Made by a program: the position numbers and the translations under genes
The notes under the pieces: generated by a model
Database searches by the model: none
Told to the model about the DNA's origin: nothing
Seen by the model: only the letters and a program-made list of their open reading frames with translations
Assembly: GCF_023091745.1 (NCBI RefSeq)
Contig: NC_068920.1
Coordinates: 117,579,622-117,643,621 of the forward strand
Length of the DNA: 64,000 nucleotides
From: Budorcas taxicolor
Lineage: Eukaryota > Chordata > Mammalia > Artiodactyla > Bovidae
Direction of reading: 5' to 3'
Shown here: positions 45,511 through 56,156 of the stretch, in pieces
How positions within the stretch are numbered: position 1 is the stretch's first letter
Layout of the letters: each line of letters begins with the position of its first letter

Positions 45511-46704
45511 ACCTGAACTTCTAAATCCAACAAGCTGGATTTAGAAAAGACAGAGGAACTAGAGATCAAATTGCCAAAACCCACTGGATCAACGAAAAAG
45601 CAAAAGAGTTCCAGAAAAATATCTATTTCTGCATTATTGACTACACCAAAGTCTTTGACTGTGTGGATTGCAACAAACTGTGGAATATTCTTCAAGAGAT
45701 GGGAATACCAGACACCTGACTTTCCTCCTGAGAAATCTGTATGCAGGTCAAGAAGCAATAATTAGAACTGTACATAGAAAAACAGACTGGTTTCAAATAG
45801 GGAAAGAAGTATGTCAAGGCTGTATATTGTCACCCTGCTTATTTAACTTATATGCAGAGTACATCATGAGAAACGCTGGGCTGAAAGAAGCACAAGCTGG
45901 AATCAAGACTGTTGGGAGAAATATCAAGAACCTAAAATATGCAGATGACACCACCCTTATGGCAGAAAGCAAAGAACTAAAGAACCTCTTCATGAAAATG
46001 AAAGAGGAGAGTGAAAAAGTTGATTTAAAACTCAACATTCAGAAAAGTAAGATCATGACATCTAGTCCCATCATTTCATGGGAAATAGATGGGGAAACAT
46101 TGGAAACAGTGAGAGACTTTATATTCTTGGGCCCCAAAAATCACTGCAGAAGGTGACTTCAGCTATGAAATTAAAAGATGCTTGCTCTTGGAATAAAAGC
46201 TATGACCAACCTAGACAGCATATTAAAAAGCAGAGATATTACTTTACCAACAAAGGTCCATTGGGTCAAAGCTATGGTTTTTCCAGAGTTGGGCTATAGT
46301 GAGAGTTGGACTATAAAGAAAGTTGAGCACCAAAGAATTGATGTTTTTGAACTGTGGTGTTGGAGAAGACTCTTGAGAGTCCCTGGGACTTCCAGGAGAT
46401 CCAACCAATCAATCCTAAAGAAAATCAGTCCTGAATATTCATTGGAAGGACTGATGAAGCTGAAACTCCAATACTTTGTCCTCCTGACACGAAGAACCAA
46501 CTCATCAGAAAAGACCCTGATGCTGGAAAAGATTGAAGGCTGGAGGAGAAGGGGACAACAGAGGATGAGATGGTTGGATGGTATCACTGACTCAGTAGAC
46601 ATGCGTTTGAGCAGGCTCCAGGAGTTGATAACAGCCAGGGAAGCCTGGCAGGCTTCAGTCCATGGGGTCGCAAAGAGTCAGACATGACTGAGCGAGTGAA
46701 CTGA
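45511..46704 (+). mobile_element. BovB, 5'-truncated, sense
   Basis: It starts just before the RT sequence coding for Q-A-G-F-R-K and runs to the tail. A plus frame (45,668-46,156) holds the catalytic Y-A-D-D at 45,938-45,949. A frameshift at about 46,135 (ccccaaaaatcac) and small deletions break the rest, though frame 46,178-46,687 covers the C-terminal domain. It contains no endonuclease. Confidence 0.94.
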
Positions 46705-46715
46705 TGGACTTGACT

Positions 46716-46960
46716 GTTCAGTTCAGTTCATTTTAGTTGCTCAGTTGTCTCCAACTCTGTGACCCCATGCACTACAGCATGCCAGGCTTCCCTGTCCATC
46801 ACCAATTCCCAGAAGTTGCTCAAATTCATGTCCATCCAGTACATGATATCATTTAACCATCTCATCCTCTGTCATTCCCTTCTCCTCCCGCCTTCAGTCT
46901 TTCCCAGCATCAGGGTCTTTTCCAATGAGATAGTTCTTCACAGCAGGTGGCCAAAGTATT
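46716..46960 (-). mobile_element. BovB 3' end, antisense, tail to tail with previous copy
   Basis: It begins (gttca)n 12 bases after the preceding copy ends and extends to ggtggccaaagtattgg. Only about 245 bases. Confidence 0.92.
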
Positions 46961-46975
46961 GGCTTGCAATGACCA

Positions 46976-47118
46976 CTGTATTCTACGGAATTTTCCAGAA
47001 CAGAATACTGGAGTGGGTAGCTTTGCCCTTCTTCAGGGATCTTTACAACCTAGGAATAGAACCCAGGTCTCCCATGTTGCAGGTGGATTCTCTACCAATT
47101 GAGCCACAAGAAAAGCCC
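46976..47118 (-). mobile_element. Bov-tA SINE, 3' part missing
   Basis: Antisense body and head (ggattttcc-like to gagccacaagaaaagcc). The Bov-A tail is lost at the BovB junction. Confidence 0.85.
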
Positions 47119-47120
47119 AA

Positions 47121-47233
47121 TAATACTGGAGTGGGTAGCCTATCCCTTCTCTAGCAGATCTTCCTGGCCCAGGAATCGAACCAGGGTCTCCTGCATTGCA
47201 GGTGGTTTCTTTACCAACTATAACGGAAGCCTC
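47121..47233 (-). mobile_element. Bov-tA SINE fragment, tandem
   Basis: It starts aatactggagtgggtagcc, the same internal point present in the copy just to the left, and ends in a second head (accaactataacggaagcc). Divergence between the two argues for separate origins. Confidence 0.85.
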
Positions 47234-47547
47234 ACTTGTAGGAAGTTATCCTTTTAATAGAATTTAAATGTTGCTTTATCATTTTTCTTGCAATTATCCA
47301 TAATTTCTTTTTCCTTTTTTAGGGAGGGTGGCTTTGTCTCGACATAATTTGAAAAAAAAGCAAGAAGTATAACATAAGAAAATCACATATACCTTTTACA
47401 CAGATTCCCCAACTATGGCCCATTTTTCTTCTTTACATTTTCCTCCATTATCCCCTTTTTCATTCTTTCTCTATAAATACACCAGAAATATATATTTGCA
47501 TATACCATTATGTTGAACAAATGTGGTAAATTAAATAAAATATTTTT

Positions 47548-47680
47548 GTACTTAGTCATGTCTGACTCTTTGAGAATCCATGGACTGTAGCCTGCCAGGC
47601 CCCTCTGCCTCTTGCCCCCTCTTTCCCAGCAAGAATAATGGAGTGGGTTGACATCTCCTCCAACAAGGTATCTTTCTGAC
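47548..47680 (-). mobile_element. Bov-tA SINE, truncated
   Basis: Antisense tail and body (acttagtcatgtctgactc to gtgggttgacatctcc). The tRNA-like head is missing. Confidence 0.85.
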
Positions 47681-47714
47681 ACTCATAAGTAATTTAATGT
47701 TTATATCCCAAGGG

Positions 47715-47745
47715 TAAAAAAAAAAAAAACCAAAAAAAAAAAAAC
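47715..47745 (+). repeat. Double A-run
   Basis: Two A-runs of about 13 bases separated by CC. Probably slippage-prone. Confidence 0.9.
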
Positions 47746-48220
47746 CTTTCATAACCACAGGGAAGTTTTCAAAATTAGGAAATGTAGCATAAATACAACA
47801 ATATTATCTAAAAATTCATATTCACATTTCTTGAGATGTATCAGTCTTTAATAGCCTTTTTCCTCCTACCGTGTCACATTACACATAATAATCATGTCTC
47901 TCTAATCTTAAGTAGATTCTGAGCATGGAAATGTGTTTTCTTTGCCTTAAATTTTCCCATATTTTAATTGCAGTGAGACTTTTGAAATACATACAAGTAA
48001 AAGCAGATTTAATTTCAAAATATCAATAAATATTCACACTGATTTAAATGATAACACATGTGTAAAACAAAATTAGAAATTACAATGAATTTTTGTGGAA
48101 GTAAGAGTATTAACATCAAATAGTTTCAGAAAACATGAGAAACTAAAGATTCTGTATTTATTTTTGCATGTGTATAAATTCTCTATTTATATAAATTTTT
48201 CTTTTAGACAAAATTGCATT

Positions 48221-48870
48221 GTTGTTTAGTCGCTAAGTCATGTCCAACTCTTTGCAACCCCATGGACTGCAACACAATAGGCTTTCCTGTTCTTCACTAT
48301 CTCCTGCAGTTTACTCAAACTGATGTCCATTGAGTCAGTGATGCCATTCAACCATCTCATCCTCTGTTACCCACTTCTCCTCCTGTCCTCAATCTGTCCT
48401 AGCATCAGGACCTTTTCCAGTGAGTTGGTTTTTAGTATCAGGTAGCAGTCCATGGGGTTGCTGAGGGTCGGACACGACTGAGCGACTTCGCTTTGACTTT
48501 TCACTTTTGTGCATTGGAGAAGGAAGTGGCAACTCACTCCAGTGTTCTTGCCTGGAGAATCCCAGGGATGGGGGAGCCTGGTGGGCTGCCGTCTAGGGAG
48601 TCGCACAGAGTCGGACACGACTGAAGTGACTTAGCAGCAGCAGCAGCAGCAGCAGCAGCCAAGGTATTGGAGCTTCAGCTTCAGCATCAGTTTTTCCAAT
48701 GAATATTCAGAATTGACTTCCTTTAGAATGACTGATTTAATCTACTTGCTGTCCAAAGAACTCTTAAGAGTCTTTTCCAACACCACAGTTCAGAAGTTTG
48801 AATACTTCAGCACTCAACCTCTTTATGATCCAACTCTGTCATCTGTACATGACTACTGGAAAAACCATTA
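48221..48870 (-). mobile_element. Old BovB 3' part, antisense, split by Bov-A2
   Basis: Left piece 48,221-48,443 and right piece 48,660-48,870 join on ggtatcaggt / aaggtattgg. It covers BovB from tail to just before the RT palm. Diverged, with no open frame. Confidence 0.9.
48444..48659 (+). mobile_element. Bov-A2 SINE inside BovB, with (AGC)9
   Basis: The first monomer is 5'-truncated (from gcagtccatgggg); the second is complete. CpG sites are well kept. It ends in nine AGC units at 48,633-48,659. Confidence 0.94.
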
Positions 48871-50392
48871 CTTTTCTTTTTTTAGATTTCAGGAAATTAA
48901 ATAGTATTTTCATTAAAATCGCAGAGAAATTTTATTTGAGCTAATTTTAGAGCATGTAACTTTCCTTATGTTCCCCTTAAATATCCACTGCTTGAGAGGA
49001 ATATCTATAAATATATTTGTAAGCCTTAAAACTATAGAAAGTTGAAGCAGGCAATCAATACTTTTGAGTGCCAAGTATGTAAAAAAGAATAGAGAATGCA
49101 ATAGTGGTAGAGGTGTTTTAAGTTGGCTATTACCACACAAAGTAGAAACTGCTACAGCCATAGTTGTGCTTTTCTAGTGCAGAAACCTTTTGTCATTTGT
49201 CCTTTATATTTTCAAGCCCAAAGCCTGGATCATAATTTTGCAGATAGGAAGCAGTTAAATTCTATGCTTAATTTATACATGGAATTGCTAACTTGGTTGA
49301 AAAACTGGTTAAATTTTAAAAAATACAATTTAAATTAAATAAAGAATGGGTATACAAAATGTTCAGAAAAAAAGAAACAAAAAGAACATGCAACGCTATA
49401 TGCCTTAACTCACAAAATAATTGCTTTCAATGGCAATTATTTGTTGAACCTAACCTTTATTTTTTAAAGACACTTAATAGTGCCCTGCAGAAACAAAGAT
49501 TAAGCATATTGGAGTAAACTCTAAGAAGGAGAAAGAAAATATTTAAATGAACACTATTTTTTCCTCTCTATATTCTCAGGTAGTGGGCCTTCTCCCATGC
49601 TTGGCAGCTCTTAACACAATCTTTAAAAAACTGAAGAAAATTCACTAGCCTTTTTTTTCCTTATAAGGCCCATTTAATCTCAAAGGAGATGTATTCTGTA
49701 GGTATTTTCATATTTTGTTTACAATTGAAGCCTCATGATTAGGATACAAGAGAGAAGAAAATGCTTTCTTTTCCTTTTCAACATGAAATGAGTGCTAAGA
49801 TTTGGATGTAATGTTTTTGGATCCTCTAAAACTTCAAATGTTCCCCAAATCTTGGGATGGTTATACAATAGATAGTCAAATTTATGTGGCATACTGAAGT
49901 AACATCTGAGATACATAGAAATTTAGGAGAGGGACACCATTAACATATTAAAAATGACAACTTCTAAAGTTTACACTGGTGTTTTCTCTGTCACTTGGGT
50001 AATGTTTTTATCGTGATAGGAGATTAACAATATATGGAAAAAACAGAATTGCTGGTAAAATTTTCCTTCTTGGAGAGATACAAAATTAGATCATTCATGG
50101 TTTCAGTTAGCATAATATAGTCAACCTTTCTCAATATCTCTGTTTCCCTTGCTGACCTAAAACAAATGGCTTCCTATTCTTTCTCTATCAAAACATTGGC
50201 TTATTCAGAATCAACACTGAATTACAATTAGAGATCTGCAACCATCGTGAGTCACTTGCAAGTACTCTGCACAATGGAAGAGTTGACAGTTCATCATGTA
50301 CTGGTTTTCAAAGAATGAACGCTAAGAGTATCTCATTAGCTGACCTCTTGCCAGAAAAGATGAGAAAGTTTTCTCCTTCTTTTTGGGAAAGA
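48871..50392. other. Unassigned sequence of about 1.5 kb
   Basis: No recognised repeat. Several 63-82 codon frames (for example 49,123-49,338 plus) show no domain or splice context. One of the longest stretches in the window without an identifiable element. Confidence 0.4.
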
Positions 50393-50878
50393 GGAGACAA
50401 TACTTCCCGACAAAGGTCCATCTAGTCAAAGGTATGGTTTTGCAGTAGTCATGTACGTATGTGAGAATTGAAGCTGAGCACCAAAGAATTGATGCTTTTG
50501 AACTACGTTGTTGGAGAAGGTTCTTGAGATCTCCAAGTTTCTTGAGATCTCCTTGACTGCAAGAAGATAAAACCAGTCAATTCTCAAGGAAGTCAGTCCT
50601 GAATATTCACTGGAAAGACTGATGCTGAAGCTAAAGCTCCAATACTTTGGCCACCTGGCTGTGAATAACTGACTTCCTGGAAAACCTGATGCTTGGAAAG
50701 ATTGAAGGCAGGAGGAAAAGGGGACAACAAAGAATGATATGATTGGACAGCATCACCAACTTGATGGACATGAGTTTGAGCAAGCTCCAGGAGTTGGTGA
50801 TGGACAGGGAAGCCTGGCATGCTGCAGTCCTTGGGGTCACAAAAAGTTGAACACGACTGAGTGACTGAACTGAACTGA
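50393..50878 (+). mobile_element. BovB 3' end, sense, old
   Basis: It runs from gacaaaggtccatctagtc to (tgaac)n. A local duplication (ttcttgagatctcc twice, near 50,520-50,555) lies in the body. Frames are broken. Confidence 0.92.
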
Positions 50879-52825
50879 TTTTCATGGGAAATGAGCTCTC
50901 CCTTTACTGGCCTCCTGGCTACTTTTTGAGATTTTGTTCATTAATTTTTATATTTCCCCCTTTTGATCAAGCTATTTCTCTCAAAGCAAGAGTTAATTTT
51001 TTTGCTTTCAACAGCTTTTTCCCCACATGCAAGAAAGGTCTTTCCCTGGGCTTAATGTCGCACCTCAGAAGGAAAGTGCACAAACTGAAAACTTACTGAT
51101 GTCACATTCAATTAATAGGGATTGTTAAGAAGGAAAACTCTTAGGCATATTTTATCAAAAGTCAGTGTTATAAAAATCATAGACATTGGAGTAATATGAA
51201 GCATTATATTATAACCAATTATTTGATGGACAAACTTCAAACAGGCCTGATTCAAGTGTCTTAAGAAAGCTCTATCATAAGTTGTCATCAGTTTCAATTC
51301 CTGGAAACCTTTACTTTAAGTTTACCAGATGATGTGCAAACCCAGTAAGAACTTGATGCTTTCTTTATCTTTGTCCTGGAAATTCTAGAGTCTATTTCCT
51401 GGAATTCAGTGGCACAAGGGTTTGTCAGCAGTACCTGATAGGAACCTTTCCAGTGAAGTTAAAGAGAGTTCTTCTGGAGGTGTCTTTTTCAATAGATGAA
51501 ATCTCTAGGGTGAAAGGTGTGATGTTCAGGGTCTTTTTCTTCTGAGAAAACATTGTGAATAATTGCTATATCAAAACATGTTTGCTTTTAATAGAAACAA
51601 TATGACTTTTGGCTTCTATTTCAGCCAAAACATTTGTTCAGGTTTTCCCATATAATGCAATGGGAAATTTTGAATGAATTTTTTGGCAAAATCAATAATA
51701 TTGGAGCATTTCTATTTTTATTACTTGTGTATTAAAAGAACCAAGTGCATTGATGTCCTGTAAATATCTCAAAGGATCAGAGTTTATGAGTTCCAAAAGG
51801 AGTGGATCTGATATTTAGAAAAACCAAAGAATGCTTTTGGCAAAGGAATTTGACTTTTGCCAATTGAGTCTTCAGAGTGTGCTAGACTAAACAGAGAACT
51901 GATCGTGGCTAGTGCAATCAAACTCTTATAAAACTGTCTAATTGCACACCCTTTCTTAACTGCCTGAGTGGCAAAATGGAGTCCTCAATTATTATAAATT
52001 TCTAGAGGACTTCCATAGGTAAAGACAATACATTCCGAAAGAATTTTGACCACAGAAGAAGCAATAACCTGTCTGGAAGGGAAAACTTTAGTCTAGAGTG
52101 AAAATATACAGAGCATGACTAAACATATATCCATGAGAGTGAGAATGTAGAAAAAAAAAGTCCCATTGCCAATATTCAAATGGTCCATTAGGTAGTTGAA
52201 AGCATTTGTGAGCAGTATGAACAGGCTTTCTTGTTTTGTACTTTGGACCAATGGGACAGTGAAGTAGGCACTTTTCACAAACTTGTTAATCTTTCTCCAG
52301 CAATATTGACTCATGAATGGTATTATTTTGTCATTAGACCATTGGTTTAATCTATGCACAGTGGTTAAGAGTTGGAATTATAGTCACTGATGTAATACTG
52401 GGTTGCTATTTGGTATAAATAAGAGCTTTCTCTTTTTATCAAACTAATGATTGTTGAATATGCAATCTTGCTTTTCCTTTATTGAGGCTAAATGGTTGGG
52501 TTCTCAGCAAGATTTATCCCAATGTATCATTTGGGGAAATATCTCTTTGAACCATGACAGTAGTTTGGCTGCTATTGGTTCCTATAAGGTGAGCTTTTTT
52601 TTTTTTTTTTGTGGAATGTCAGCAAGAGGATTTCCCTTAGATTCCAGGGAGTCAAGTTAAAAATGCTCTGGAATTTAATAATAGTTGAAGCAGCAGGTAA
52701 AAATATCACATCCAATAATTTCTGAATATGAGACCATTTCCAATCTTATTTCTGCTAGATGTATGAAAACTATGTTGCTTCTACAATATTCCAAAATCGT
52801 GACCTACTCCAAAAGTATATTTACC
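50879..52825 (-). mobile_element. Possible old retroviral internal region, antisense
   Basis: The phrase cagtacctgataggaacc near 51,430 and the sequence to ggtgtctttttc resemble the antisense of a retroviral integrase C-terminal region, like that in the ERV at 61.8 kb. Later words (gaagcaataacctgtctgg near 52,057; tcccaatgtatcatttgggg near 52,516) fit an old ERV interior I recall in antisense. An 88-codon minus frame (52,093-52,359) has no domain I can name. A T-run lies at 52,591-52,608. Weak assignment. Confidence 0.35.
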
Positions 52826-54299
52826 ATCAGTTCAGTCCAGTGGCTCAGTGGTATCCGACTCTTTATGACTCCATGAGTCACAGTAATGCCAGGGCTCCCT
52901 CTCCATCACCAACTCCCAGAGTTCACTTAAATGTGTGTCCATCGAGTCGGTGATGCCATCCAGCCATCTCATCCTCTGTTGCTCCCTTCTACTCCTGCCC
53001 CCAGTTCCTCCAGCATCAGGGTCTTTTCCAATGAGTCAACTCCACATGAGGTGGCCAAAGAATTGGAGTTTAAGCTTTAGCCTCATTCCTTCCAAAGAAC
53101 ACCCAGGACCGACCTCCTTTAGCATGGACTGATTGGATCTTCTTGCAGTCCAAGGGACTCTCAAGAGTCTTCTCCAACTCCACAGTTCAAAAGCATCGAT
53201 TCTTCGGCACTCAGCTTTCTTCACAGTTCAACTCTCACATCCATACATGACCACGGGAAAAACCATAGCCTTGACTAGACGGACCTTTGTTGGCAAAGTA
53301 ATGTCTCTGCTTTTCAACATGTTATCTAGGTTGGTCATAACTTTCCTTCCAAGGAGTAAGCGTCTTTTAATTTCATGGCTGCAGTCACCATCTGCAGTGA
53401 TTTTCCCCATCTATTTCCCATGAAGTGATGGGACCAGATGCCATGATCTTCGCTTTCTGAATGTTGAGTTTAAGCCAACTTTTTCACTCTCCTCTTTCAC
53501 TTTCATCAAGAGGCTTTTTAGTTGCTCTTCACTTTCTGTCATAAGGGTGGTGTCATCTGCATATCTGAGGTTATTGATATTTCTCCTGGTATCTTGATTC
53601 CAGCTTGTGCTTCCTCCAACCCAGCATTTCTCATGATGTACTCTGCATATAAGTTAAATAAGCAGGGTGACAATATACAGCCTTGATGTACTCCTTTTCC
53701 TATTTGGAAACTGTCTGTTGTTGCATGTCCAGTTCTAACTGTTATTTCCTGACCTGCATACAGGTTTCTCAAGAGGTAGGCACGTGGTCTGGAATTCCCA
53801 TTTCTTTCAGAATCATCACAGTTTATTGTGATCCACACAGTCAAAGGCTTTGGCATAGTCAATAAAGCAGAAATAGACGTTTTTCTGGAACTCTCTTGCT
53901 TTTTCGATGATCCAGCGGATGTTGGCAATTTGATCTTTTTCTTCTGCCTTTTCTGGAACCAACTTGAACATCTGGTAGTTCACAGTTCACATATTGCTAA
54001 AGCCAGGCTTGGAGAATTTTGAATATTACTTTACTAGCATGGGAGATGAGTGCAATTGTGTGTTAGTTTGAGCATTCTTGGCATTGTCTTTCTTTGGGAT
54101 TGAATGAAAACTGTCCTTTTCTAGTCCTGTGGCCACTGCTGAGTCTTCCAAATTTGCTGGCATATTGAGTGCAGCACTTTCACAGCATCATCTTTCAGGA
54201 TTTGAAATAGCTCAACTGGAATTCCATCACCTCCTCTAGCTTTGTCCGTAGTGATGCTTTCTAAGACCCACTTGACTTCACTTTCCAGGGTGTCTGGCT

Positions 54300-54878
54300 C
54301 TAAATGGGTGGCCACAGCTTCGTGATTATCTTGTTCTTGAAGATATTTTTGTACAGTTCTTCTGTGTATTCTTGCCATCTCTTCTTAATATCATCTGCTT
54401 CTGTTAGGTACATACTATTTCTGTCCTTTATTGAGCCCATCTTTGCATGAAATGTTCCCTTGGTATCTCTAATTTTCTTGAAGAGATCTCTAGTCTTTCC
54501 CATTCTGTTGTTTGCCTCTATTTCTTTGCATTGATGGGTGAGGAAGGCTTTCTTATCTCTTCTTGCTATTTTTTGGAACTCTGCATTCAGATGCTTATAT
54601 CTTTTCTTTTCTCCTTGGCTTTTCGCTTCTCCTCTTTTCACAGCTATTTGTATGGCATCCCCAGACAGCCATTTTGCTTTTTTGCATTTCTTTTCCATGA
54701 GGATGGTCTTAATCCCTGGCTCCTGTACAGTGTCACCAACCTCATTCCATAGTTCATCAGGCACTCTACCTATCATATCTAGGCCCTTAAATCTATTTCT
54801 CACTTCCACTGTATAATCATAAGGGATTTGATTTAGGTCATACTTGAATGGTCTAGTGGTTTTCCCTACTTTCTTCAA
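54300..54878 (-). pseudogene. BovB endonuclease-RT linker segment
   Basis: This 192-codon minus frame is the longest single BovB frame outside the RT. It begins M-K-K-V-G-K-T-T-R-P-F and is rich in lysine, arginine and glutamate (K-K-C-K-K-A-K-W-L-S; N-N-R-M-G-K-T-R-D-L-F-K-K), probably nucleic-acid-binding. It belongs to the BovB at 52,826-56,156 and is separated by frameshifts from endonuclease and RT. Confidence 0.85.
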
Positions 54879-55240
54879 TTTGAGTCTGAATTTGGTAATA
54901 AGGAGTTCATGATCTGAGCCACAGTCAGCTCCTGGTCTTATTTTTATTGACTGTATGGAGCTTCTCCATCTTTTGCTGTAGAGAATATAATCAATCTTAT
55001 TTTGATGTTGACTATCTGGTGATGTCCATTTGTAGAGTCTTCTCTGGTGTTGTTGGAAGAGGGTGTTTTCTATGACCAGTGCATTTTCTTGGCAAAACTC
55101 TTATTAGCCTTTGCCCTGCTTTTTCCACATTTCAAGGCCAAATTTGCCTGTTACTCCAGGTGTTACTTGACTTCCTACTTTTGCATTCCAGTCCCCTATA
55201 ATGAAAAGGACATCTTTTGGGGGCATTAGTTTTAAAGGTC

Positions 55241-55621
55241 TTATAGGTCTTCATAAACCCGTTCTTCAGTGTTACTGATTGGGGCATAGACTTGGATTAC
55301 TGTGATATTGAATGGTTTGCCTTGGAGATGAACAGAGATCATTCTGTCGTTTTTGAGATTCCATCCAAGTACTGCATTTTGGGCTCTTTTGTTGACCATG
55401 ATGGCTACTCCATTTCTTCTGAGGGATTCCCGCCTGCAGTAGTAGATATAATGGTCATCTAAGTTAAATTCACCCATTCCAGTCCATTTTAGTTCGTTGA
55501 TTCCTAGAATGTTGACGTTCACTCCTGCCATCTCTTGACTGACCACTTCCAATTTGCCTTGATTCATGGACCTGACATTCCAGGTTCCTATGCAATATTG
55601 CTCTTTATTTGCTTCTATCAC
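55241..55621 (-). pseudogene. BovB APE-type endonuclease N-terminal segment
   Basis: A 126-codon minus frame carries the start of the apurinic endonuclease-like domain: G-T-W-N-V-R-S-M-N-Q-G-K-L (with the conserved asparagine) and the L-K-W-T-G-M-G-E-F stretch. It breaks near 55,245, and the second half lies in another frame at about 54,900-55,230. In an intact BovB this domain nicks target DNA to start reverse transcription. Confidence 0.85.
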
Positions 55622-56156
55622 CAGTCACATCCACAACTGGGTATTGTTTTTGCTTTGGCTTCATCCCTTCATTCTTTCTGCAGTTATTTCTCCTATGGTC
55701 TCCAGTAGCATATTGGGCACCTACTGACCTGGGGAGTTCCTCTTTTGGTATCCTATCATTTTGCCTTTTCATGCTGTTCATGGGGTTCTCAAGGCAAGAA
55801 TACCAAAGTGGTTTGCCATTCCCTTCTCCATGGACCACATTCTGTCAGACCTCTCCACCATGACCCACCCGTATTGGGTTGCCCCGGGGGTATGGCTTGG
55901 TTTCATTGAGTTAGACAAGGCTGTGGTCCTAGCGTGATTAGATTGACTAGTTTTCTGTGAGTATGGTTTCAGTGTGTCTGCCCTCTGATGCCCTCTTGCA
56001 ACATCTACCATCTTATTTGGGTTTCTTTTACCTTGGGCATGGGGGGGTATCTCTTCACGGCTGCTCCAGCAAAGCCCAGCTGCTGCTCCTTACCTTGGAC
56101 GAGTGGTATCTCCTTACTGCTGCTGTTCCTGACCTTTAACGTGGGATAGCTCCACA

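Larger units (their letters stand above)
47234..48215. mobile_element. Probable old L1-like 3' UTR, interrupted by a SINE
   Basis: aaaatcacatataccttttac, cagattccccaactatgg, ttcataaccacagggaag and acaatattatctaaaaattc, read in order across the SINE at 47,548, resemble an old mammalian L1 3' UTR. Family and orientation are uncertain. Confidence 0.4.
52826..56156 (-). mobile_element. Nearly full-length BovB, antisense
   Basis: The most complete BovB here, about 3.3 kb. Right to left: 5' UTR (about 55,650-56,156), APE-type endonuclease (frame 55,241-55,621 with L-K-W-T-G-M-G-E-F and a later segment at about 54,900-55,200), linker (54,300-54,878), RT N-terminal (54,121-54,378), palm with nucleotides for Y-A-D-D at 53,552-53,563, C-terminal domain (53,036-53,410) and tail. 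Defects include a frameshift near 53,588, a deletion of about 35 bases near 53,405 and a deletion near 55,255. It is dead but retains every domain. Confidence 0.94.
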
